A stretch of DNA of 64,000 nt from Calliopum simillimum (taxonomy: Eukaryota > Arthropoda > Insecta > Diptera > Lauxaniidae), in NCBI GenBank assembly GCA_951812925.1, contig OX638372.1, forward strand, positions 39,554,245 through 39,618,244, read 5' to 3'. The notes under the pieces were generated by a model that was not told the origin of the DNA, did not search any database, and worked only from the letters and a program-made list of their open reading frames with translations. Positions 42,077 to 53,040 of the stretch are shown here, in pieces; the first letter of the stretch is position 1, and every line of letters begins with the position of its first letter. Made by a program: the position numbers and the translations under genes.

Positions 42077-43906
42077 ATGAGTGAAACGGAAACGGGGCTT
42101 TCGAGAAAGTCTCAACGTATAGCGAAAAGAGTTTATCAATACGATTTGAATAGAAGTATCAGTACCTCAAGTCCACTAGCGAAAATGGCTCAAGCACCGA
42201 ACAAAGATTTAGGGGCGGCACCTAATAACGCGTTTTACACTGATTTATCTGAAACCATTATACGTGACAAGGAAGTAAATACAATGGAAACGCAAAGCTC
42301 TACGGGGACACGGCCAAAAGAACCGCAGGAGAATCGAAATGATATACCAAATTTGAACTTTCCACCGCCACCTGTTAATAAATACCAGTTAAATCCGAAC
42401 CAAATAAAGAGAATGGTAGCTCAGGTAACCGAAGAGTATAAGAATAGACTAGAGAGAGGATTAGAAAAGAAAATCAATGATTGTCTGCAGGCTAGTGTTG
42501 GTGAAATGATGAAAAAACTTCAAGTTAGCCAGAATCTCGGTTTTCAACCGAATCCACCGCCCAACATCACGAGAGTAGGAAGCAATCAGGCTGAAGGGGG
42601 TTATGCACAAGCATCTCGGAATGTCAATACAAATAACAACCAAACAGATCCGACGAACATTGGCAAAATTGTGGGTCATGCCGAGCAACAGCAAGGCAGG
42701 ATCAACGTAAACGTTTCAGGCATGACGCAGCAGCAGCAATTGCTGCAACAACAACAACAACAGCAATCATTGTATCAGCAACAGCAGCAGCAATGGATGC
42801 AACAACAGCAGCAGCAACGCCAATGGTTGCAACAGCAACAATTTCCGTCGCAGCATCCTTTATCGCCACAAATGCAGCAAGGTCGCGATCGTCCAAGTGG
42901 TTCACCTACAGCAAATAATATCCCTAGGCCACATAACTACGGTCCGTCTGAGATAAATAATAGCATAAAAATTGATAAATGGGGTCTTACGTTTGATGGG
43001 CAGGCAGATCACTTATCTGTAGATGATTTTATTTTCCGTTTAGAGACCCTAGTAGAACAGTATGGTTGTCGTTGGAGTCAGGTTATGCGCGAATTTCACT
43101 TATTGGTTAGTGGGCAAGCCAAAGATTGGTACTGGTTGTACGTGAAGACCAATAATGACACATCCGATTGGCCAGCTCTAAAACACGCTTTATATGGCCA
43201 ATATAAAAGCAGACGATCTTATTTTGAGATCATGCGAGATCTTTACGAAAGAAAGCAGTCGCCTGGAGAAACAGTCGATGAATATTTTCAAGCCATGTTG
43301 AATCTTCGTTCAAAGTTGAATAACGCGGTTCCAGACTACGAAATAATTAAAATATTAAAACAAAATTTGAGATACAATATAGCACAGATAGTTTACCCTA
43401 TGGTTATTTATACCGTTGACCAACTACGAATTGAGTGCATTGAGGCTGAACGTTTTTATGCCCGGCGAGAGACTCGGAACGTGCCCAAGTCGAATGAACA
43501 ATACTCGCGACCACAGCGATTCCATAAACTTAACGAGTTAGAGTTCAATGAAATTGATGAACAGCACTGCAGCCGTGATGAGATGCAAATTGACGAAATT
43601 CAGGCAAAACGTCGTAATGCTCCATACCAGCAGCAAAAATCGTACCAGCAGGTACAAAATTCAAACCAACAGTATTCGTCAAGCCAGCCTACAACAAAGC
43701 GTATTCTTAATTGTTGGAATTGCAGACAAAACGGACATGTATATATGGAATGCACATCTTTGCAGCGCACAATATTCTGCTACAAATGTGGCACTCCAAA
43801 TGCGATTACGCCAACATGCCCAACATGTAACCCGGGAAACTCCAGCAGGGACGCGATATCAGCGGGAGATGCGCGATCCAAGACGATGCCCGCGGAGAAA
43901 TTGTAG
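42077..43906 (+). CDS. gag: Gag polyprotein
   Basis: 609 residues. It begins at the first ATG of the frame, about 1.1 kb after the LTR. The N-terminal third is charged and Ser/Asn-rich, followed by a Gln-rich tract (about residues 215-260, CAG/CAA codons). A Ty3-type capsid domain at about 295-460 contains WGLTFDGQ, DWYWLYV and a PGETVDEYFQAM-like block. One canonical zinc knuckle, CWNCRQNGHVYMEC, lies near the C-terminus. A second Cys cluster CYKCGT...CPTC lacks the His. Gag forms the particle that packages the RNA. Its last 76 bases overlap the pol frame, where a -1 frameshift site lies. Confidence 0.93.
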   Translation: MSETETGLSRKSQRIAKRVYQYDLNRSISTSSPLAKMAQAPNKDLGAAPNNAFYTDLSETIIRDKEVNTMETQSSTGTRPKEPQENRNDIPNLNFPPPPVNKYQLNPNQIKRMVAQVTEEYKNRLERGLEKKINDCLQASVGEMMKKLQVSQNLGFQPNPPPNITRVGSNQAEGGYAQASRNVNTNNNQTDPTNIGKIVGHAEQQQGRINVNVSGMTQQQQLLQQQQQQQSLYQQQQQQWMQQQQQQRQWLQQQQFPSQHPLSPQMQQGRDRPSGSPTANNIPRPHNYGPSEINNSIKIDKWGLTFDGQADHLSVDDFIFRLETLVEQYGCRWSQVMREFHLLVSGQAKDWYWLYVKTNNDTSDWPALKHALYGQYKSRRSYFEIMRDLYERKQSPGETVDEYFQAMLNLRSKLNNAVPDYEIIKILKQNLRYNIAQIVYPMVIYTVDQLRIECIEAERFYARRETRNVPKSNEQYSRPQRFHKLNELEFNEIDEQHCSRDEMQIDEIQAKRRNAPYQQQKSYQQVQNSNQQYSSSQPTTKRILNCWNCRQNGHVYMECTSLQRTIFCYKCGTPNAITPTCPTCNPGNSSRDAISAGDARSKTMPAEKL

Positions 43907-46900
43907 AATCAGATACAGCAACAAATAATATCACATGCGTTAGTAATGAGCCTGCAGGAAAAAGTAGAAAAATATCAATTTTAAAAAGAGTTGTCAATTT
44001 TAGTAATGAGGAAAAGGTATCTAAAACACCAAAAGAAAAAACCATCGAAAATCGAGTCCAAAATTATTATGAGACAAGAAAACGAATCTTTAATGCGAGT
44101 ATACTTTCCGGTATGCGCGAGGTGTCTAGGAGAATTAGAAAGGCGCGTGCAAATTTTGCAAAACGCAAGCATATTAGAAATTTAGTAGCCGAAACAGTAA
44201 AAGGTGTTACTGGAAAAGATCCTAGGGCATATGCTGAGATTCAGATAGGAGATTTGAAAATTAAAGGGCTTTTAGATACAGGGGCTTCGGTCTCGATTTT
44301 AGGTCGAGGTTGCCGAGAACTTGTCGAAAAACTAAACGTTAAAATTGATAGATATTATTTCACAGTTAAAACTGCAGGCGGAAGAAAACATGCGGTTATA
44401 GGCAAAATAACGATGCCAGTCACATACAAAAATTTAACAAAATTTATAACTTTTTATATGAGTCCTAACTTGGAACAAAATGTATACCTCGGAATTGACT
44501 TTTGGAGGTCATTCGATCTTGCACCGGAAATATTAGGGGTCGAAGAACTAGACATAGAAAAGATTAGCGAACATTTTAGAAATTCTACTGAAGAAAAGGC
44601 AAAAGAACCAGAACCACATTTATTGAGCACAGAGCAACAGCAGCGTTTAGAAGAAGTAAAAAGGCAATTTAGAACATTTGAGGAACATGGCCTAGGAAAA
44701 ACTCATGTAGAAACACATTCAATTCAACTGGTAGAAGGGGCAATACCGATTAAAGACCGTCATTACCCGATGTCTCCAGCGATGCAAGATTTGGTTTACG
44801 CTGAGGTTGACAAAATGTTAAGTTTGGGGGTAATTGAGGAAAGCGAAAGTCCTTGGAATAATCGAATTACAATTGTTCGTAAGCCAGATAAGAACCGATT
44901 TTGTTTGGATGCAAGAAAGTTAAACGAAAGGACAGTAAAAGATGCATACCCCTTACAGAATATTGAAGGTATTTTGAGTCGTCTGGATTATACTCATTTT
45001 ATAAGCAGCGTTGACCTAAAGTTTGCATTTTGGCAGATCGCCTTGGACGACAAAAGCAAAGCGTATACGGCTTTCACAGTGCCAGGAAGGCCCCTGTACC
45101 AGTTTGCTATGATGCCGTTCGGGTTATGCAATGCGGCCCAAAGACTTTGCAGACTGATGGACAAGGTCATCCCACAGAGACTCAAATCTAATGTTTTCGT
45201 ATACCTGGACGACCTTTTGATAATTGCTCCAAATTTTGAAACACACATACAGGTGCTAGGCGAAGTAGCTCAATGTTTAAGAGAGGCAAATCTTACTATA
45301 GGTTTAAAAAAATCGAAGTTTTGCTTCAAAGAATTAAATTATTTAGGGTTTATAGTGGGTGGAGGAATACTAAGGACTAATCCCGAAAAGGTTTCAGCGA
45401 TACATCGCATAGCAGTGCCAAGGGCTCCTAGGGAGGTCCGTAGTTTCTTAGGAACCGCAGGATGGTACCGTAGGTTCATCCAAAATTTTGCTTCATTATC
45501 CGCGCCACTATCCGACACGTTAAAGAAAGGCTCAAAATTCGTAATGACTCCAGCAGCAATTGAGGCGTTCAACAATTTAAAAGAAGCGCTTACTACAGCA
45601 CCGGTGTTAATACATCCAGATTTTTCCTCGCGGTTCTGGGTACAGTGCGATGCGTCAGAAATTGGCGTAGGTGCGGTGCTGTACCAGAAAGACCGCGAGG
45701 GACACGAAAGACCAATAGCATACTTCTCGCAAAAGCTGAACAGTTGCCAGCGTAACTATAGCGTTACTGAGAAGGAATGTTTAGCAGCAGTTTTGGCAGT
45801 GCAACGATTTCGTCCATACATCGAAATGATGCCCTTCACGGTGGTTACAGACCATGCAAGTTTGAAGTGGCTAATGTCGCTGAAAGACTTATCAGGCAGG
45901 TTAGCAAGGTGGTCCTTAAAATTACAAGCGTTTGATTTTAAAATCGAGCACAGAAAAGGCTCTGAAAATGTTGTGGCCGATACGCTGTCAAGGTTGGTGG
46001 AGGAGATTGATGCTGGAAATTTGCCGTGGTTGGACGTAGAAACTACAGAATTTGAATCCGATGAATATTTACAACTCGTAAAAACTGTACAGGACAATGC
46101 TGAAAAATTGCCTGATCTGAGGGTCGAAAATGGAATGGTGTTTCGACGCACACAATGTGGTCAAGATGACGATGAAACTCGATGGAAACTCTGGGTTCCC
46201 GAGTCCTTAACTTCAATAGTTATCGAACAGGCGCACAGCCGTGAGATAGTTGCTCACGGGGGTGTGGCCAAAACTTTGCACAGGATACGACAATTTTATT
46301 TCTGGCCTCGCATGGTGGTACAAGTAAGAAATTTTATTCGAAATTGTAGCACATGTAAGGAATCTAAGTCGGTAAACGTTGATATGAAACCATCTATTGG
46401 GAAAGAAGTTTCAACTGACAGGCCTTTCCAGAAAATTTATATAGATTTTCTTGGAAAATACCCTAGGTCAAAAAAAGGGAATGCCTACATTTTTATAGTA
46501 GTTGACCATTTTACAAAATTTATGTTTTTAAAAGCTATGCGAGCAGCCACAAGTGCTAATGTTATTGAGTTTTTAGTGCGTGAAGTTTTTCACAAATTCG
46601 GATGTCCCGAAGTGATCCACTCAGACAATGGACAACAATTTGTGTCCAAAGAGTTTTGCCAAATGTTGGAAAAATATAAAATTAAGCATTTAAAGACAGC
46701 ATGCTACGCGCCGCAGTCAAACGCAGCAGAGCGTGTAAACCAGTCGGTTTTGAATGCGATACGATGTTATATGAAGGAAGATCACAGGGATTGGGATTTG
46801 TATTTGACGGAAATCGAATGTGCACTACGCAGTTCAATCCATACAGCTATTGGGGTCACTCCCTTTTTTGCACTTTTTGGACATCAGATGTTCACCAACG

Positions 46901-47262
46901 GATCTGACTATCAGCTAGCAAGAAAATTGAATTCGCTCGACGATCCAGAATTATTTGTGGCCAATAAAGAAGATAGAATCGCACTTATCAGAGAAAAGGT
47001 CAAAAATAATTTACATAAAGCCTATGAAAATAGTGCAAAACGATACAACAAGCAAAGTCGCGACGTTCATTTTACACCAGGGCAAGAGATCTACAAGAGA
47101 ACTTTTACACTCAGCAGTTTTAAAAATTATATCAACGCAAAATTTTGCAAGAAATTTGCGAAATGTCGTGTTGTTCGTCCTGTAGGTAACAATTTATACG
47201 AACTGGAGACGCTCGCAGGAAAATCAATTGGGATCTATCACGCGAAGGATCTGAAGCAATGA
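43831..47262 (+). CDS. pol: Pol polyprotein (protease, RT, RNase H, integrase)
   Basis: Open in the -1 frame from 43831; the first Met is at 44113, but expression most likely comes by frameshift from Gag. Counted from 44113: protease active site DTGAS at about 55-59; reverse transcriptase with FCLDARKLN, SSVDLKFAFWQI and YLDD at 364-367; RNase H beginning VQCDASEIG; integrase zinc domain (H..H..CSTC); catalytic core with Asp in YIDFLG, Asp in HSDNGQQ and Glu in AAERVN. Ends at 47262. About 1143 codons from the frameshift, normal for Ty3/Gypsy. No stop or missing catalytic residue seen. Confidence 0.95.
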   Translation, partial: PGKLQQGRDISGRCAIQDDARGEIVESDTATNNITCVSNEPAGKSRKISILKRVVNFSNEEKVSKTPKEKTIENRVQNYYETRKRIFNASILSGMREVSRRIRKARANFAKRKHIRNLVAETVKGVTGKDPRAYAEIQIGDLKIKGLLDTGASVSILGRGCRELVEKLNVKIDRYYFTVKTAGGRKHAVIGKITMPVTYKNLTKFITFYMSPNLEQNVYLGIDFWRSFDLAPEILGVEELDIEKISEHFRNSTEEKAKEPEPHLLSTEQQQRLEEVKRQFRTFEEHGLGKTHVETHSIQLVEGAIPIKDRHYPMSPAMQDLVYAEVDKMLSLGVIEESESPWNNRITIVRKPDKNRFCLDARKLNERTVKDAYPLQNIEGILSRLDYTHFISSVDLKFAFWQIALDDKSKAYTAFTVPGRPLYQFAMMPFGLCNAAQRLCRLMDKVIPQRLKSNVFVYLDDLLIIAPNFETHIQVLGEVAQCLREANLTIGLKKSKFCFKELNYLGFIVGGGILRTNPEKVSAIHRIAVPRAPREVRSFLGTAGWYRRFIQNFASLSAPLSDTLKKGSKFVMTPAAIEAFNNLKEALTTAPVLIHPDFSSRFWVQCDASEIGVGAVLYQKDREGHERPIAYFSQKLNSCQRNYSVTEKECLAAVLAVQRFRPYIEMMPFTVVTDHASLKWLMSLKDLSGRLARWSLKLQAFDFKIEHRKGSENVVADTLSRLVEEIDAGNLPWLDVETTEFESDEYLQLVKTVQDNAEKLPDLRVENGMVFRRTQCGQDDDETRWKLWVPESLTSIVIEQAHSREIVAHGGVAKTLHRIRQFYFWPRMVVQVRNFIRNCSTCKESKSVNVDMKPSIGKEVSTDRPFQKIYIDFLGKYPRSKKGNAYIFIVVDHFTKFMFLKAMRAATSANVIEFLVREVFHKFGCPEVIHSDNGQQFVSKEFCQMLEKYKIKHLKTACYAPQSNAAERVNQSVLNAIRCYMKEDHRDWDLYLTEIECALRSSIHTAIGVTPFFALFGHQMFTNGSDYQLARKLNSLDDPELFVANKEDRIALIREKVKNNLHKAYENSAKRYNKQSRDVHFTPGQEIYKRTFTLSSFKNYINAKFCKKFAKCRVVRPVGNNLYELETLAGKSIGIYHAKDLKQ
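43834..43896 (+). promoter_or_regulatory. -1 ribosomal frameshift signal: GGGAAAC plus predicted pseudoknot
   Basis: GGGAAAC at 43834-43840 is read in the gag frame as G GGA AAC, the exact X XXY YYZ phasing. The pol frame opens at 43831, just after its last stop (43828-43830). Eight bases downstream, GGACGCG (43849-43855) pairs with CGCGATCC (43872-43879, one bulged A). GCGGG in the loop (43862-43866) pairs with CCCGC (43889-43893), giving an H-type pseudoknot. Gag stop is at 43904. Pairing was worked out by eye. Confidence 0.8.
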
Positions 47263-47982
47263 TTCATACAAATGCGACGAAGAAATCGTCATTTTCAAAA
47301 TAATTTACTCATAAAAACATACCAAAATTCTTGATTGTTCGAGGTGTACTACTGGTGTTAAAGTAATTTTAATGATACGGTTGTCAACAAAATATCCATG
47401 GTGCAGTCATCAGAAGAAAATCTGGAAGTACCTGAAAAATAAGAGAAAGGAAAAAAACATCACAAAGTATCATTCTATACGGATATGGTAAAAGAAAAGT
47501 TAATGTTAATCATACGTCCCGTCATATATAAGCCTTATTCACGATGAAAGATGAAGAGCAAATATCAGCCATCGAAAAACTTCTGGTCCTGAAAAGAAAG
47601 AAAAATTAAAGCATTAAAACTTGTAAAAATATCTTATGAAATGAGTGAGGAAGAAGGAAAACATAGGCCCGTCTAGCTCGAGGTGAAGCTTGAGACTTCT
47701 TTTTTCTCAGGGTGTGGGCGGTGGCCTACGTTGGGCTTTTGGTTTTTTGTGCGGTCTTTTTAGAAAATTTCGGCAAACACATTTTTGGTTCTTTTTCTGC
47801 AGATAACATTTGATTTTTGAGTTTTAGTCCCAGTATCTTCGCATGGAAAGGTTTTTGGTTTTATGGCCATGATCATCATAAAGTTTTGTTGTGGTCTCAG
47901 GTATAGTTTATCTGTGAAGAGAATTTCCACCCAGCACACTACGTCACCTGCGATAGGGGATATCATGGGTAACGTAGAGTTT
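47263..47982 (+). other. pol-to-LTR region, no envelope gene
   Basis: 720 bases without a meaningful frame. A classical polypurine tract is not present right against the LTR; the nearest candidate is ATAGGGGATA about 20 bases upstream. This is odd for an element that otherwise looks functional. Confidence 0.6.
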
Positions 47983-50787
47983 TGTTGTGGGTGGGTGTAC
48001 CATAGGAAAATATAGGAATTTGGGAACAAAGGAAAAAGGAAAACAAAACAAGAAGAAAATGCAAGTGGGTTTTTGTTTCAGTGTAGGGGTCAAGAAAATA
48101 GAAAACGAAAATCACCTGAATATACACCGATGGTTTATCGTGATTTCCTGTGAAGTAAATTGATCCTAGTAGGCCTGTGTCCAGTATAATAGGTATGAAT
48201 TTCCTATTTTTTATGCCCATGCGAATGCAGCAATTCAGACTTCGTTGTGAGGGTGCTTCGATTTTGTTTTGCAGCATCAAATTTTTTTTTTGGGCGAAGT
48301 TAAATCCAGCATTTGTTTTGTTGGCTTTTGCGTGCGGAGATATGGGAAATTGTGTTGCCGATTTTCGGTCCGCAATATTTATTTCACTACGCAATTGTGA
48401 AGGGCGGGTATGTTTCCTTGTTTACCTGCAAGGAATCCGTCGGTTGCGTTTGTTTTTTTTTACGTTTGCGGCAATATTAAAAGATGGTGCAGGATCTAGT
48501 GCAGGATCTCTTCCACAACACAATCAAGTTTTTGTTTATAAAAACAATTGGAGGCACTGCAGACGGCAAATTAAAAAAAAATAATAAAAATTGATTGCAA
48601 AAAAGTCTTCTGGCGGCCATCATTTTCCAAATGTCAAAATTGCAAAGTTACGATCCACTTTCGAGACTCGAGAGAAAAGGTAGTATTGTACATGATATTT
48701 TTAGCAAATAGGGTAACAGTGTTTCATAGCGAACCTGTGAATATGATCAACACAGTTTTTGTTAGTAGGAATATGACGTAATGGTTTCACGGCGAAGTTG
48801 CGTGACATGTCGTGATAGGGATGTCGTTGTATAGGTCGATCATAGGTGAACTTTGAGACTTATTGAGGTAGTTGTAGGCAATGCGTTTAGGGTTTTTCTT
48901 GTTGTAAACTGTTTATATGTACACATAGGATTAATATTTTTTCCGTTTAGCAAAATTTTGGCTTGGTGATATGCATTTAGCGCCACCAAAATTCAAAAGT
49001 ACAGTGTCTATCAGCTTGTGAAGTCGTGGCTTAAGGTTCGTTCCGTAACGTATTAGTCTTTTTAAAATCGGAATTTGTTTTAAAAAAAGTATAAGTTTTT
49101 TTCAAAGAATTAAATTCGTCCTCTAAAGGAGAAGGTCCTTCAAAAATAGAAATCCTTACGTGATTCGGAACGTGCGTTAAAACTTAAAATTAAATTAAAT
49201 TTGAACAATTACAAAATTTCACCTAGTGAAATAATTAAATACTGTGCTGTGTTAAGGTGCAAAATAGGAGCATAGGAGAAGTCCTAATTGCAAGCGTAAC
49301 GACCAGGAGGTTACAAGTTTTTGTGTTAGGAGAATAAGGAAAATTAACGTGAGTAGAAGTTTAAAGTTTTTTCTTGGAAAGTGATCGGTTAGTGAAATAG
49401 TGGTGTTTTTATTTGTTATAGTGTGGCTGGCAATTTATGAAGGACGAAGACGAAGTACGCCGCAGGACACTGTACAAGATAAGTTGGCCACAGTTTTCCT
49501 TATTTCATTTATTTTAATTAAACGTTTCGCAACACTGGGTTATTCCAAGTAGAACACCATTAAGTTCGAAAATAGAGAGGAAATTGTATCCTGTTCGTGG
49601 ATTGTAAGGGGAAGTCTGCATCCAGAAAGTGGACTGGAAATTTGAAAATTGAGTTCGAAATACAGTAGGGGGGATCTATATTAGGAGTGGTTATAGTTAT
49701 AATTTTTTTTATATATTATTTATTTATTTATTTTGTATGTGCATGGTCTTTTTAACATTATCCTGGTTAGGTGTTATTTAATTTTTTACTGTGAGCAAAT
49801 TTATAGGAGCAAATTTCAAAATCATAAATTTTAAAAGCCTGTGATTGGCGTTAGGGTTTTCGTTTTGCTTTATCGATTTCTAAGCGAGCTCGTTCAGGAT
49901 CTTTTTTTGGGGGTAATTATTTCTGGGTCATGTGTGGTAAAGAAGGACACAAATGGTTGTTTGTATAAATTTGCAGTAGGGATTTATTACCTGATTTTCA
50001 TTTTAGATATCCTTGCTTTTTTTTGTCAAAACATATTATTTTGGGGGTCCATTTAAATTTTTATTAGTTTTAAATATATTTGGTTCTTATGCATGCACAC
50101 ATATACATACATATATATTACATATTCATTTACATATACTATATTATATTTATATATACATTTTATTTAATTTAATTTTACAAAAATATTTTTGGGTTAT
50201 TTAAAAAATCGCCAGTGCTGGATTTAATTTCCGGGGTTTTGTCTGGTACGTTGATATTTAGTTTCCGGGTATTTTGGGGAATTTGCTGTAAATCTTGAGT
50301 AAGAAATTGAAAGTAAATTGAATGTTAGAATTTAGTATATAGATAATTTGAGAGAAGGATTTTAATTTTAAATAAATTTTATAATGTATTGAAGTTTGAA
50401 ATAATGTCGTTGTGGTAAATTTTTGGTATATGGGGGGGATTTCATGACTGCGGTATGACAATGTGAGTTGGTTTTGGTGAAGAGCATATCATGAGGACTA
50501 TTTTTGCACCGGAAGTGATAGTCCAGGTTGGGTGGGCGCGCTGGGAGAAGACATCAGATTCCCGCGTTCATGTGGTGGAATAGTCTGATAGGAGGACTAT
50601 GTGTGTGTGGTGGTAGTGGTGAGAAGTTTTTCGTGGTTTTGTTTTTTTTATGTTTTGCTTCCAAGTTGGGAGTGAAACGTTATTGTTTACACCCTCGATT
50701 TCAACGCGGAGGGTTGAGAACCACCCTGTCCAGTGAGCTAGCCGGCACAGATCCGCGTTGGGGTATGACACCAAGGGACATGTAACA
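47983..50787 (+). repeat. 3' LTR, 2805 bp
   Basis: Same length as the 5' LTR with every spot-checked line identical. It ends TGTAACA followed by the target duplicate ATGT. Confidence 0.95.
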
Positions 50788-50829
50788 ATGTATGATATTA
50801 AGATTTTCCTAAAATAAAACGTCACCATA

Positions 50830-51032
50830 TGTAATAATGTTGTGTGACGCTACCTTAATATTTTGTAGGTGCGACTTCTCACTTACGACGCTTGAGTATA
50901 CATACAATTTAAGTTACAGTTCAGTTGTTCTATGGCCGTTGAGATGTGAAGAATTAATAAACTTTGTGCTGCTTGAAATATTAAAATAAAGTATTTTATT
51001 TTTATCTAAATATATTACCCTTGCGCATTACA
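50830..51032 (+). repeat. 5' LTR of the rearranged element
   Basis: 203 bp. It contains AATAAA-type signals (ATTAATAAAC and AAAATAAAG) in its 3' half, followed by the terminal CATTACA. Confidence 0.92.
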
Positions 51033-51047
51033 TGGTGTCAGAAGTAA
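51033..51047 (+). promoter_or_regulatory. primer binding site, tRNA-Leu type
   Basis: TGGTGTCAGAAGT directly abuts the LTR. It is the form known from fly Ty3/Gypsy elements primed by tRNA-Leu. Confidence 0.65.
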
Positions 51048-51225
51048 GTGAGCATTAAAATCAATTATTAATGCGCTATACAAGAACAACAAAGCTGAAT
51101 AAAATTAATTAAAAGGAAGAAAAGAAACACAAAGCAACAACATTGACACGGAAAAAGTCAAAACGCTTGTTTTAAAGGGAATCGAATCAGCGGAAAATAA
51201 TAGAAGTTAAAAAATTAATTGGAAA

Positions 51226-53040
51226 ATGGCTGATGAAGGAAAACGTATGGAGCCACTTGATTGCGGCAATCTTTCAGTGAATTGGCCGCTATGGAAAGAG
51301 CAATTTCTTTTGTATTTGGTCTCAAGGAATAAACTTAATGAATCGGAATCAACAAAAGTTGCTACAATGCTATTACACATCGGCATGCGAGGAAAAGAAA
51401 TATACCACACACTTTTTCCAAATGATGGCTCCATTACCAGCTTATTGGGCATTATTACAGAAACCCAAGAGGAAGATAAAGACAATCAAATTACAAAGAC
51501 AATTGTCACCACGGAACGTAAATTGGATGAAGTTCTTCAAGCATTCGACCAGTATAGTACACCTAAAAAGAATATAGCTATGGAATCTTACAAATTTAAC
51601 ATGATCGCACAAAAGGAAAGGCAGTCATTCGTCGATTTTGAAACAGAACTACGGACTCAAATGCGCTACTGTGAATTTGTATGTAAATGCGGTGAATCTT
51701 ACGCTGATAGAATGCTGCGAGACAGAATTATCGTTGGTGTAAGCGACAAAAAACTTCAGCTTAAGTTACTGGACGGAAAGGATGAACCAGTAGCAGGGGT
51801 CATAGACAAATGCAAAGTTTTTGAAGCGGCTAACATTAATAAGGTTATTTTGGAAAAACGGCCAACTGTTAATACCATAGCAATTGTCGACAAAGTTGAA
51901 GAAAGCAACGAGCTGAGTGTTAACGCCATCGTTAGGGCCTGCTTCAATTGTGGTTTTAAGCCATATACTCCATTACATCTTCGTCGCTGCAAGGCCAATG
52001 TTCAAATTTGCGGATCATGCAACAAAAAAGGACATTTTTCTAAATTTTGTAAGCAAAAGGGAAAACAACAAAATCAATCATATGGCAAACGTCAAAATCA
52101 ACAGCCGAGTATCGAAGACATCACCAACAACAAGCAAACGCATTCTCTCAACTGGAACGATGAAGCCGGTAATTTTTATCAATTAATTAAGGAAAATATT
52201 GATGGTGAAATTAGTACACTAAATAATATTTACAATTCTAGATTTTATGTGAATTCGAATGCAAGGTCAACAACTAAATGGTCAAAAACATATGAAATCA
52301 ATGATCTTAATGTGCCATTTAAAATTGACTCAGGATCAGATGTAAACTGCATACCAATAAAATTTATTAAAAAACTAAACATTGAATTAAATAATGTAAA
52401 CAATAATTACTCAGTTTTTGATTATAGTTCAAATAAAGTCAAAATTTTTGGTTCTGTGAAACTGAATTGTATTGATTCAAACAATAAAACGAACAAAATG
52501 GCTGAATTCATGGTTGTTGACAATGCATTTGAACCAATATTAGGATTAGATACTAGCATTGAGTTTGGGTTAATCAAGCGAGTTGATATACAATCGGTGG
52601 CAAGTCTGCCACGTAATCGGGAGGAATTGATTGATAAATTTCGGGATGTGTTTACTGGTATCGGTAAGTTTTCAGGTAAATGTTCTATACAGCTTAAGGA
52701 TAATGCAGTGCCAGCTTTGCACTATAAGAAGCGTATTCCACTGGCATTAGTGGACAGATTAAAGATAAGTCTTGAGGAGATGGTGCAAGAAAACATCATA
52801 ACACCAGTTGACTATCCAACTGACTGGGTAAATAATCTTCAAATTGTCGAAAAGCCAAACGGAAAAATTCGCATTTGTTTGGATCCTAAGCCATTAAATG
52901 CGTGCATTAGGCGTGAACATTTTTTGATTCCAACGATAGATGACGTTACAAGTTGACTTGCGAACAAAAGAGTGTTCACTGTTTTGGATTTAAGCAATGG
53001 TTTCTGGCATATGGAACTAGATGAAAGCAGCACAAAGTTT
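51226..53040 (+). pseudogene. gag-protease-RT frame, stopped and truncated
   Basis: Starting at ATG 51226: Gag-like helical region, a Cys-rich CFNCG...C cluster, a canonical knuckle CGSCNKKGHFSKFC (about 52010-52050), protease DSGSD near 52330, and the first part of RT (YPTDWVNNLQIVEKPNGKIR, CLDPKPLN). A TGA at 52954-52956 interrupts the frame where CGA (Arg) is expected, a CpG-type change. Beyond it the same frame continues FTVLDLSNGFWHMELDESST until 53040, where the inverted segment takes over. The YLDD catalytic block is missing. Confidence 0.9.

Larger units (their letters stand above)
38179..50791 (+). mobile_element. complete Ty3/Gypsy LTR retrotransposon with very long LTRs
   Basis: The element occupies 38183-50787, flanked by ATGT at 38179-38182 and 50788-50791. 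Order: LTR, primer site, leader, gag, pol (protease-RT-RNase H-integrase), about 720 bases without an envelope gene, LTR. The two LTRs lie exactly 9800 bases apart and I saw no difference between them, so the insertion is recent. Long LTRs and the domain order suggest the Osvaldo/Ulysses-type lineage of fly Ty3/Gypsy elements; that placement is inferred. Coding frames are uninterrupted and the copy may be active. Confidence 0.95.

Noticed and set aside
42461..42905. Minus-strand frames opposite gag
   Set aside because: Mirror of the Gln-rich coding repeat on the plus strand.
44113..44115. Met 44113 as the start of Pol
   Set aside because: The frame is open back to 43831 and a phased slippery site lies in the gag overlap, so frameshift fusion is more likely than independent initiation.
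47263..47982. Possible env gene downstream of pol
   Set aside because: No frame of useful length, no signal peptide or membrane segment.
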